From assembly GCA_964573565.1 (NCBI GenBank), contig CAZNJV010000016.1, positions 1-14,434 of the forward strand: a stretch of DNA of 14,434 nt. Reading direction: 5' to 3'. The DNA is from UBA12078 sp964573565. Its GTDB lineage: Bacteria > Patescibacteriota > Dojkabacteria > SC72. This document shows positions 8,228 through 12,935 of this stretch, one piece after another; position 1 is the stretch's first letter; each line of letters begins with the position of its first letter. Below the pieces are notes generated by a model. The model made no database searches and was not told where the DNA came from. It worked only from the letters and a program-made list of their open reading frames with translations. The translations under genes and the position numbers were made by a program.

Positions 8228-8446
8228 TTATTTCTCTTCAGCTTCTTTTCTAAGCTTCTTGTAGCACTTCATACAAACAGTTACATTCTTTACTTCACCA
8301 TCAATATCTAGATCGACGCTTCTGAGATTAGGTTTGAACTGTCTTGCGACATGTGGTGCCTTATATCTCCAGCCCACAGAGTGCTTGTGCTGGATACTTC
8401 GACCTGCTATTGTAGATTTTGAACAAATAAAACATTCTTTTGACAT
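8228..8446 (-). CDS. rpmB: 50S ribosomal protein bL28
   Basis: A 72-residue ribosomal protein read from ATG 8446; an upstream in-frame extension to 8485 is rejected because it would run through the promoter. The sequence opens MSKECFICSKSTIAGRSIQHKHS, followed by KAPHVARQFKPNLRSVDLDIDG and CMKCYKKLRK. CFIC and CMKC are the zinc-binding pairs of the C+ form of bL28. It lies 56 bp upstream of mreB on the same strand and is divergent from the M50 peptidase gene. A consensus promoter begins transcription about 3 nt before ATG. Confidence 0.95.
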   Translation of the reverse strand: MSKECFICSKSTIAGRSIQHKHSVGWRYKAPHVARQFKPNLRSVDLDIDGEVKNVTVCMKCYKKLRKEAEEK

Positions 8447-8455
8447 AACGGAGGT

Positions 8456-8485
8456 ATTATAAACTAATTTGTATTTTATTGTCAA
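8456..8485 (-). promoter_or_regulatory. Consensus promoter of rpmB, near-leaderless
   Basis: On the minus strand a perfect TTGACA (8485-8480), an 18-nt spacer and a perfect TATAAT (8461-8456). The predicted start is near 8449, only about 3 nt before ATG 8446. There is no Shine-Dalgarno; the bases just before ATG are CCTCC on this strand. Confidence 0.75.
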
Positions 8486-8505
8486 AGATTTTGTGAGGTA
8501 TATTA

Positions 8506-8511
8506 TATAAT
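8506..8511 (+). promoter_or_regulatory. -10 box of the M50 peptidase gene, leaderless
   Basis: A perfect TATAAT ends 5 nt before the ATG at 8517, so transcription should begin within one or two bases of the start codon. No good -35 is seen at 17 nt; TTGTCA at 8479-8484 is too far (21 nt) and overlaps the rpmB -35 on the other strand. Confidence 0.5.
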
Positions 8512-8516
8512 ATTCT

Positions 8517-9137
8517 ATGTTTACCTTAAACTCAGATACAATTTATTGGATTCTATTTGCAGTCCCTACTATACTAATAGCTTCTACAGTACACGAATAT
8601 GCGCATGGTTGGGCCGCTTTTAAGCTTGGTGACCCTACTGCGAAAGCTGCAGGGAGACTTACGCTAAATCCACTCAAACATATTGATCCTATCGGAGCTA
8701 TATCCATGGTTCTTTTTAGATTTGGGTGGAGCAAGCCTGTCCCCATAAATGAATACAATTTCGAGAAGCGAGAACTTGGTACTGCACTTACTGCGTTAGC
8801 TGGCCCTGTGTCCAATATGCTATTGGCACTATTGGGAGGACTACTTAACTGGATTATTAGGCCAAATGGGATATTGTACGTCATTCTTTTTGTATTTGTA
8901 TCAATCAATATCTCACTCGCAGTATTTAATCTTCTCCCTATTCCACCATTAGATGGGCATAAAATCGTAAGAGCATTACTACCTAAAAAGATTAGATATT
9001 ACTGGGAACAGTTGGAGAAATTCAGTATCTTTATAATATTACTATTTATATTACCTATCTCTCCTCTATCGGCCTGGACTTCTACCTTTTTAACTACGGT
9101 ATTGTCAAAAATCCTTAGTCTGCTAGGCTTCTCATAA
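8517..9137 (+). CDS. Site-2 protease family zinc metallopeptidase (M50)
   Basis: A 206-residue multi-pass membrane protein. The zinc site HEYAH lies at residues 26-30 (HExxH) inside the first hydrophobic segment, and the third ligand lies in NLLPIPPLDGHKI at about 138-150, the usual NxxPxPxLDG motif. LGDPTAKAAGRLTLNPLKHIDPIG is typical of the short, PDZ-less YwhC/Rv-type subgroup. Such enzymes cut within membranes, often in stress or sigma-factor signalling; the substrate here is unknown. No partner gene is adjacent. The gene is monocistronic and divergent from rpmB. A weak stem (AGTCTG near 9116 with CAGGCT near 9149) followed by GTTTTTATTT may end the transcript. Confidence 0.92.
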   Translation: MFTLNSDTIYWILFAVPTILIASTVHEYAHGWAAFKLGDPTAKAAGRLTLNPLKHIDPIGAISMVLFRFGWSKPVPINEYNFEKRELGTALTALAGPVSNMLLALLGGLLNWIIRPNGILYVILFVFVSINISLAVFNLLPIPPLDGHKIVRALLPKKIRYYWEQLEKFSIFIILLFILPISPLSAWTSTFLTTVLSKILSLLGFS

Positions 9138-9162
9138 ATATTTCTTACAGGCTCGTTTTTAT

Positions 9163-9191
9163 TTGCATACTATATTTCTGCACCATAAAAT
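9163..9191 (+). promoter_or_regulatory. Promoter of the structured RNA candidate
   Basis: TTGCAT (9163-9168), a 17-nt spacer and TAAAAT (9186-9191). The expected first transcribed base is 9198, exactly the first base of the RNA's closing stem. Confidence 0.5.
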
Positions 9192-9197
9192 ATAGAT

Positions 9198-9333
9198 GCT
9201 CTAGTAGGAAGTAATAGAGGAATTATAGCTCTATGATCTAAAATTTGGGATTCCGAATCATCTTGCTCCGTGGAGTAAGGTGTAGGAGACCCACCTGTTT
9301 ACCAGGGCTCTATAATCCTGCCCTGCTAGAGCA
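9198..9333 (+). ncRNA. Putative structured non-coding RNA, about 136 nt
   Basis: No plausible protein is encoded between 9138 and 9443, but the sequence folds strongly. An 11-bp closing stem joins GCTCTAGTAGG (9198-9208) to CCTGCTAGAGC (9322-9332) with one G-U pair. A second 10-bp helix pairs 9218-9228 with 9310-9319 (one bulged A). Inside lie a hairpin closed by ATGAT/ATCAT (9233-9237, 9257-9261) and a longer one from 9265 to 9308 ending in AGGTG/CACCT. The 5' end matches the predicted transcription start, and a short hairpin followed by a T-rich tract (9339-9385) could terminate it. The rod with inner bubble recalls 6S RNA, but no diagnostic sequence was recognised, so the family is unassigned. 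Confidence 0.5.
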
Positions 9334-9338
9334 ACTAC

Positions 9339-9385
9339 TAGCTATTTATTGAAAGCTAACCTTTCCTTTTGTTTTTGTTTCTTTC
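9339..9385 (+). terminator. Possible terminator after the structured RNA
   Basis: TAGCT (9339-9343) pairs with AGCTA (9354-9358), followed by a T-rich run to about 9385. An alternative stem GCTAG/CTAGC (9325-9329, 9338-9342) competes with the RNA's closing helix. The stems are short, so this is tentative. Confidence 0.35.
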
Positions 9386-9404
9386 TTCTACATTATGTTT
9401 ACAG

Positions 9405-9433
9405 TTGTATATTTTTTTCATCCATAATATACT
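9405..9433 (+). promoter_or_regulatory. Probable promoter of the tRNA cluster
   Basis: TTGTAT (9405-9410), 17 nt, TATACT (9428-9433; five of six). The predicted start near 9440 is 4 nt before the first tRNA. Confidence 0.4.
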
Positions 9434-9443
9434 TACACGGTAA

Positions 9444-9520
9444 GCCGAAGTAGCTCAGTTGGTCAGAGCAACTGTTTTGTAAACAGTAGGTCGAGAGTCC
9501 GAATCTCTCCTTCGGCTCCA
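9444..9520 (+). tRNA. tRNA-Thr (anticodon TGT)
   Basis: Complete cloverleaf: acceptor GCCGAAG/CTTCGGC, D stem GCTC/GAGC, anticodon stem ACTGT/ACAGT with loop TTTGTAA (anticodon TGT, reads ACA and related codons), T stem GAGAG/CTCTC, discriminator T and encoded CCA. The T loop reads TCCGAAT: position 55 is C (9499) instead of the near-universal T that becomes pseudouridine. First of a three-tRNA cluster. Confidence 0.95.
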
Positions 9521-9525
9521 TTTGT

Positions 9526-9608
9526 GCAGAGGTGGCGGAGCGGTCAATCGCATTGGACTGTAAATCCAACGTCTTCGGACTACACAGGTTCAAATCCTGT
9601 CCTCTGCA
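9526..9608 (+). tRNA. tRNA-Tyr (anticodon GTA)
   Basis: Class II tRNA with acceptor GCAGAGG/CCTCTGC, anticodon loop CTGTAAA (anticodon GTA), a long variable arm around GTCTTCGGAC and T loop TTCAAAT. The discriminator is A9608. CCA is not encoded (the next bases are TAT), unlike the other three tRNAs in the window, so it needs CCA-adding enzyme. It begins 5 nt after the preceding tRNA. Confidence 0.96.
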
Positions 9609-9619
9609 TATTGTAAACC

Positions 9620-9696
9620 GCTGGATTAGCTCAGTTGGTTAGAGCACATTCATGGTAAGAATGAGGTCCTGAGTTCGACTCTCAGATCCAGCTCCA
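9620..9696 (+). tRNA. tRNA-Thr (anticodon GGT)
   Basis: Acceptor GCTGGAT/ATCCAGC, D stem GCTC/GAGC, anticodon stem CATTC/GAATG with loop ATGGTAA (anticodon GGT, reads ACC/ACT), T stem CTGAG/CTCAG with a normal TTCGACT loop, discriminator T and encoded CCA. Third tRNA of the cluster. Confidence 0.96.
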
Positions 9697-9726
9697 TATA
9701 TATTCCCAAAAGTGAGTATTAATTAA

Positions 9727-9767
9727 CCAAGGGATATATGTTTTGTAAAAAGAGATATATCCCTTGG
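9727..9767. terminator. 13-bp perfect hairpin between the tRNA cluster and a convergent small gene
   Basis: CCAAGGGATATAT (9727-9739) pairs perfectly with ATATATCCCTTGG (9755-9767). The loop itself contains TTTT/AAAA, which could extend the stem. It starts 30 nt after the last tRNA and ends 1 nt from the stop of the small minus-strand gene, so it probably separates the two converging transcripts. On the minus strand it is followed by the T-rich TTAATTAAT; neither side has a long T run. Confidence 0.6.
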
Positions 9768-9768
9768 A

Positions 9769-9897
9769 CTAAGAAAAGATGTAGCCACAGAAGGCCAAGA
9801 ACAATGCCACTAGGGCTACTACAAACATGAGAAAAATCAGAAGCTTTTCCAAAACAATACACAAACAACCATTCAGAAGTTCACGCTTCTTTTTCAC
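9769..9897 (-). CDS. Small membrane protein, 42 residues, unknown function
   Basis: The gene begins with GTG 9897 and ends with TAG. The protein opens MKKKRELLNG, a positively charged head, then carries one strongly hydrophobic stretch from about residue 19 to 41 (LLIFLMFVVALVALFLAF) ending GYIFS. This suggests one membrane span with the N-terminus in the cytoplasm. Support for a real gene comes from its signals: a perfect AAGGAGG (9909-9903) 5 nt before the start, an extended -10 promoter further upstream and a stable hairpin directly after the stop. It is divergent from rpmG. Cysteines occur at residues 11, 13 and 37. I recognise no family; small toxins, sORF regulators and membrane chaperones of this size exist, but nothing here chooses between them. 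Confidence 0.6.
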   Translation of the reverse strand: MKKKRELLNGCLCIVLEKLLIFLMFVVALVALFLAFCGYIFS

Positions 9898-9926
9898 TCA
9901 ATCCTCCTTCTTAAAAGATCGCACCC

Positions 9927-9935
9927 ATTATACCA
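9927..9935 (-). promoter_or_regulatory. Extended -10 promoter of the 42-residue protein gene
   Basis: On the minus strand TGG TATAAT (9935-9927). Expected start near 9920, leaving a 22-nt leader with the AAGGAGG ribosome binding site. No good -35 is visible, as is common with extended -10 promoters. It is back-to-back with the rpmG promoter. Confidence 0.6.
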
Positions 9936-9944
9936 CGAAAACAT

Positions 9945-9973
9945 TTGACCTCTCCCCTATTTTCCAATATAAT
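9945..9973 (+). promoter_or_regulatory. Promoter of the rpmG-trpT-secE-nusG-rplKA operon
   Basis: TTGACC (9945-9950; five of six), 17-nt spacer, perfect TATAAT (9968-9973). Predicted start near 9980, leader about 47 nt with GAGGA before the rpmG ATG. Confidence 0.75.
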
Positions 9974-10026
9974 ACGCAGTATATTTCCCAATATATACAT
10001 TTTTAAATTGAACCCCCGAGGAATAT

Positions 10027-10191
10027 ATGGCAAAAGTAAAAAGAGATATAGTTGCTTTCAAATGTACAATCTGTGATAGCAAAAACTATACTGAGTTCAA
10101 AACAAAGAACATAAAGGAAAAGATGGAAATGAATAAGTACTGTCCAGTATGTAAGAAGCATACGGCTCATAAAGAAACTAAGGTCAAATAA
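10027..10191 (+). CDS. rpmG: 50S ribosomal protein bL33
   Basis: A 54-residue ribosomal protein: MAKVKRDIVAFKCTICDSK, then YCPVCKKHTAHKETKVK. The two pairs CTIC (13-16) and CPVC (39-42) make the zinc ribbon of the C+ form of bL33. GAGGA lies 5 nt before the ATG, one of the few core genes here with a recognisable ribosome binding site. First gene of the operon; rpmG directly before the secE-nusG block is a common bacterial arrangement. Confidence 0.95.
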   Translation: MAKVKRDIVAFKCTICDSKNYTEFKTKNIKEKMEMNKYCPVCKKHTAHKETKVK

Positions 10192-10211
10192 TAGCTCTTT
10201 TAATTAATTAG

Positions 10212-10288
10212 GGGCCCATAGTTTCAATTGGTTCAAACAGCGGTCTCCAAAACCGTAGTTCCCTGTTCGAGTCAGGGTGGGCCTGCCA
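10212..10288 (+). tRNA. tRNA-Trp (anticodon CCA)
   Basis: Acceptor GGGCCCA/TGGGCCT with a G1-U72 wobble, D stem GTTT/AAAC, anticodon stem GCGGT/ACCGT with loop CTCCAAA (anticodon CCA, reads UGG only), T stem CCCTG/CAGGG with TTCGAGT loop, discriminator G and encoded CCA. It lies inside the ribosomal operon, 20 nt after rpmG and 14 nt before the secE ATG, so it must be cut out of a polycistronic transcript. Confidence 0.96.
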
Positions 10289-10302
10289 AATATACAAAGA
10301 AA

Positions 10303-10476
10303 ATGAATATATTTAGAAATATAGTTACAGAATTAAAGAAAACCAAGTGGCCTACATGGAAGCAGATCGGGATTTTAACCATATATACCCTAATTATATG
10401 TGGTATAATCACCCTGCTAATTCTTGGTTTAGACCTAGGACTCTACAAAATTAGAGACTGGTTTCTTAATGTTTAG
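10303..10476 (+). CDS. secE: Preprotein translocase subunit SecE
   Basis: A 57-residue single-span protein, the minimal bacterial SecE. The amphipathic helix ELKKTKWPTWKQ (about 10-21) carries the conserved KxxWPT motif, followed by one membrane segment (about 22-44). SecE clamps SecY in the export channel. ATG 10303 is the only sensible start: a longer frame would run into the tRNA-Trp gene. No Shine-Dalgarno is present in the 14 nt between the tRNA 3' end and the ATG. Confidence 0.95.
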   Translation: MNIFRNIVTELKKTKWPTWKQIGILTIYTLIICGIITLLILGLDLGLYKIRDWFLNV

Positions 10477-10487
10477 TTAAAAAACAA

Positions 10488-11042
10488 ATGTCAGAAGAAA
10501 AAACAAAAAAAGAGAATCCAAATGCAAAGTGGTATGTTTTAAATATCAGAACTGGATATGAGAACAGTATTCAAAAGGAATTAAAGCAGAGAATTGAAGC
10601 TACAGGTATGGAAGACAAGATTGTTGATATCTTGGTACCTACTCAAAAGAAGATCTTTGTTAAAAAAGGTAAGCAGGATGTTAAGGAAGAGAAAATCTTC
10701 CCAGGTTATGTATTGGTAAAGATGGAATTAGATAACAAGACATGGGATTTGGTTAAGAATACAGAAGGTGTAAGAGGTTTTGTAAAGACAGATAAATATC
10801 CAAAGCCACTTCCAGAGTCAGAAGTTAAAGCAATTACCAAATTCATGGAAGTTGAGCAACCTTCATTCCAGACCTCATTCAGTGTTGGAGAAGCTGTTAA
10901 GATTACTGAAGGTGCATTTGCTGACTTCATTGGAAGCGTACAGAGTATTGATACTGCTAAAGGAAAGATAACAGTCCTCATATCATTCCTTGGTAGAGAA
11001 GCACCTGTAGAATTAGATCTTACACAGGTTAATAAACTTTAG
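10488..11042 (+). CDS. nusG: Transcription termination/antitermination factor NusG
   Basis: 184 residues. The NGN domain is clear: KWYVLNIRTGYENSIQKEL near the start, IFVKKGKQDVKEEKIFPGYVLVKM and NTEGVRGFV. The KOW domain follows near the C-terminus (VGEAVKITEGAFADFIGSVQSID). NusG binds RNA polymerase and couples it to Rho or to the ribosome through S10. It lies 11 bp after secE and 10 bp before rplK. The ATG is preceded by an A-rich leader without Shine-Dalgarno. Confidence 0.97.
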   Translation: MSEEKTKKENPNAKWYVLNIRTGYENSIQKELKQRIEATGMEDKIVDILVPTQKKIFVKKGKQDVKEEKIFPGYVLVKMELDNKTWDLVKNTEGVRGFVKTDKYPKPLPESEVKAITKFMEVEQPSFQTSFSVGEAVKITEGAFADFIGSVQSIDTAKGKITVLISFLGREAPVELDLTQVNKL

Positions 11043-11052
11043 TTAAAAATAT

Positions 11053-11478
11053 ATGGCAAAAGAAGTAAAAAAAATAATCAAGATTACAATCCCAGCAGGA
11101 AGAGCAACTATGGCTCCACCAATCGGTCCTACATTGGCACCATATGGTATTAATGCAGGTGAGTTCTGTAATCAATTTAATGAGAAAACCAGAGAAGATA
11201 ATGGTATTTTGACTCCTGTAGTCTTAACTATCTACGAAGATAGAACATTCTCTTTTGTATTAAAGACTCCTCCTACATCCGAGTTGATCAGAAGAGAACT
11301 TCATATTAATCTTGGTTCTGCTAGACCAAACTTGAACAAGGTTGGAAAGCTTACTAAAGACCAGATTATGAAGATTGTAGAGATTAAGATGCCAGATTTA
11401 AATACATCCGATCCAGAGCAGGCAGCAAAGATCATTGCTGGTACTGCAAAGCAGATGGGTGTAGATGTTCAACTTTAA
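11053..11478 (+). CDS. rplK: 50S ribosomal protein uL11
   Basis: 141 residues, the standard uL11 length. N-terminal domain: IKITIPAGRATMAPPIGPTLAPYGINAGEFCNQFNEKT; C-terminal RNA-binding domain: GSARPNLNKVGKLTKDQIMKIVEIKMPDLN and the final AAKIIAGTAKQMGV. The protein forms the stalk base at the GTPase centre. In the proline-rich switch region the usual ANPAPPVGPALGQ is replaced by ATMAPPIGPTLAP; this region contacts thiostrepton-type drugs in other bacteria. No Shine-Dalgarno. Confidence 0.97.
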   Translation: MAKEVKKIIKITIPAGRATMAPPIGPTLAPYGINAGEFCNQFNEKTREDNGILTPVVLTIYEDRTFSFVLKTPPTSELIRRELHINLGSARPNLNKVGKLTKDQIMKIVEIKMPDLNTSDPEQAAKIIAGTAKQMGVDVQL

Positions 11479-11498
11479 TTACAGAGATATACATATAT

Positions 11499-12182
11499 AT
11501 GAAAAGAGGAAAGAAATATTTAAAGAGTACAAAGGGATTAGATAGAGAGATGACATACTCTGTTGCAGATGGTGTCAAAAAGGCTAAGAGCCTCTCCTAC
11601 TCTAACTTCACTGGTACTTTAGAATTACATGTAGATATTAAATTGCCTAAGGATAGAGATGCTAAATCCATAAAGGGTGCAGTTTCTTTACCAAACTCTA
11701 ATACTACTAAGACTGTTAGAATTGCAGTGTTTTCTACTCCTGACAAGGATGAAGCTGCTAAGGCTGCAGGTGCAGACTTGGTTGGTATGGAGCAATTGAT
11801 GAAGGATGTTAAGGCAGGTAAGATCGAATTTGATGTTGCTATTGCTACTCCAGCAGTAATGCCTAAGATTGCAGTTTTGGGTAAGGAACTTGGTCCTAAG
11901 GGTCTTATGCCTAATCCTAAAAATGGTACAGTTACAGATGATGTAGCTAGTGCTGTTTCTGAATACAAAAAAGGTAAGCAGACATTTGCATGTGATGACT
12001 CAGGTGTTATCCATATGAATGTTGGTAAGTTAGATATGGAAGATGAGAAATTGATAGAGAATATTAATGTTGCTGTTTCTGCTATTGAAGAGGTTTTAGG
12101 TAAGCCTATTGAGCAGATTCTTCAGAAGATGCATTTTGCTCCTACAATGGGTGCAAGTGTTAAGATCTCCTACTCTAAGTAA
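11499..12182 (+). CDS. rplA: 50S ribosomal protein uL1
   Basis: 227 residues, normal for uL1. Visible motifs are GTLELHVDIKL, VRIAVFSTPDKDEAAKAAGAD, the conserved ATPAVMPKIAVLGKELGPKGLMPNPKNGTV block and the final ATMGASVKI-type ending (here APTMGASVKI). uL1 binds the L1 stalk of 23S rRNA and often represses its own operon. It is the last gene before a strong terminator, so rplK-rplA is uncoupled from rplJ-rplL. Confidence 0.97.
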   Translation: MKRGKKYLKSTKGLDREMTYSVADGVKKAKSLSYSNFTGTLELHVDIKLPKDRDAKSIKGAVSLPNSNTTKTVRIAVFSTPDKDEAAKAAGADLVGMEQLMKDVKAGKIEFDVAIATPAVMPKIAVLGKELGPKGLMPNPKNGTVTDDVASAVSEYKKGKQTFACDDSGVIHMNVGKLDMEDEKLIENINVAVSAIEEVLGKPIEQILQKMHFAPTMGASVKISYSK

Positions 12183-12205
12183 GAGCTATATACATTTTGA
12201 ATTTG

Positions 12206-12232
12206 AAAGACCTCTGTAAAGAGGTCTTTTTG
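12206..12232 (+). terminator. Intrinsic terminator after rplA
   Basis: AAAGACCTC (12206-12214) and GAGGTCTTT (12221-12229) form a perfect 9-bp stem with a 6-nt loop, running into a short T run. Confidence 0.85.
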
Positions 12233-12242
12233 TTATAAGTAC

Positions 12243-12271
12243 TTTCCAAGATATATTCTATAGGGTATAAT
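12243..12271 (+). promoter_or_regulatory. Promoter of the 113-residue orphan gene
   Basis: TTTCCA (12243-12248; four of six), 17-nt spacer, perfect TATAAT (12266-12271). Start near 12278, leader about 46 nt. Confidence 0.6.
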
Positions 12272-12323
12272 ATATATGTCTTTAGCTCTTTAGGGTAACA
12301 ATTAATCGAAAGAGGATATTACA

Positions 12324-12665
12324 ATGAAATTAGGCGATTGCGTAATAAGGGAAGAAAAACAGTTCACGGTTGTCGGAATGTTCGGGATACTCACAGTGCT
12401 CAAGGATGGTACAGATGTGACCAAACCAGACGCTTATCTGTGGATAGAGCTTGATGGACTTCTAATCCCAACAAACATGACGAAATATTCCCGCGTTGCA
12501 GCAAGAATACCTGGTGCAATCGTTTTTGCAGGAGTTCAGTTCCCAATCAAATACGGTCCATACGCAGAGAACAAGGTTGATAACTACGTTATCTCCTACC
12601 AGGGAACCGAATACAGATTCGAGATTGGAAAACAAGAAGATCTTGTCGCTGTAGTATTAAAATAG
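12324..12665 (+). CDS. Orphan protein, 113 residues, possibly GroES-like
   Basis: The gene begins after AGAGGA at 7 nt spacing. It is predicted soluble and beta-rich, without signal peptide or membrane segment. The C-terminal part, VDNYVISYQGTEYRFEI..KQEDLVAVV, resembles the closing strands of GroES (GDxVLxxxYxGTE ... DxLAV), and ELDGLLIPTNM could match the start of the GroES mobile loop (GGIIIPD). The first 40 residues do not fit well, and no groL lies nearby. The remote match is my reading of the sequence, not a confirmed homology. Codons are richer in C- and G-ending forms (TTC, TAC, GTC, CGC) than in rplA. It sits with its own promoter between rplA and rplJ, followed by a long inverted repeat. 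Confidence 0.75.
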   Translation: MKLGDCVIREEKQFTVVGMFGILTVLKDGTDVTKPDAYLWIELDGLLIPTNMTKYSRVAARIPGAIVFAGVQFPIKYGPYAENKVDNYVISYQGTEYRFEIGKQEDLVAVVLK

Positions 12666-12692
12666 TCACATAAAGTAATTCACTACTTGAAT

Positions 12693-12711
12693 CTTCGCCA
12701 GATAGACGAAG
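12693..12711 (+). other. Small hairpin after the first orphan gene
   Basis: CTTCG (12693-12697) pairs with CGAAG (12707-12711) across a 9-nt loop. A further 5-bp stem AAGTA/TACTT (12673-12677, 12684-12688) lies between it and the stop codon. There is no T run after either. Confidence 0.35.
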
Positions 12712-12746
12712 TGTCGTTACCAAACCCTAAAGATAAAAAGACAAAA

Positions 12747-12827
12747 GAGAGAGCTGATAGTAGCCACTTAACTGGCAACTCGAGAGCCCGTTAGGCTTTA
12801 CAGTTACAATCATCTATCAGCTCTCTC
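12747..12827. repeat. 81-nt rod-like inverted repeat after the first orphan gene
   Basis: A perfect 14-bp outer stem, GAGAGAGCTGATAG (12747-12760) with CTATCAGCTCTCTC (12814-12827). Inside, TAACTG (12769-12774) pairs with CAGTTA (12801-12806), and AGAGCC (12783-12788) with GGCTTT (12794-12799), giving about 26 bp in one rod. An alternative inner hairpin GCCA/TGGC (12763-12776) competes. On the plus strand no T run follows; on the minus strand the outer stem is followed by a T-rich stretch, so it could terminate transcription coming from the right. Confidence 0.7.
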
Positions 12828-12839
12828 AGCAACACCCTC

Positions 12840-12868
12840 TTTACACACCCGTATCTATAGGATAAAAT
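12840..12868 (+). promoter_or_regulatory. Promoter of the 95-residue orphan gene
   Basis: TTTACA (12840-12845; five of six), 17-nt spacer, TAAAAT (12863-12868; five of six). Start near 12875. The leader immediately forms a 7-bp hairpin, CAACAAA/TTTGTTG (12876-12882, 12890-12896). Confidence 0.6.
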
Positions 12869-12935
12869 ATCTAGGCAACAAACTCACCATTTGTTGATCT
12901 TTCAATATAAACAGCTTGTCTAGTGGAGAATACAC

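Noticed and set aside
9292..9308. CTGTTTACCAGG resembles part of the E. coli 4.5S (SRP) RNA
   Set aside because: The essential SRP tip with GGAAG and the A-rich bulge is absent, and the match is only about 12 nt.
9138..9443. T-box riboswitch upstream of the tRNAs
   Set aside because: No T-box sequence, no specifier loop and no synthetase gene downstream.
9399..9593. Minus-strand open frame over the tRNA cluster
   Set aside because: It overlaps two clear tRNA genes and has no promoter, ribosome binding site or recognisable protein.
12766..12796. Possible integron attC core sites (RYYYAAC at 12766-12772 and GTTAGGC at 12790-12796)
   Set aside because: The sites are only about 18 nt apart, the two heptamers are not arranged as R and L boxes, and no integrase or cassette array is seen.
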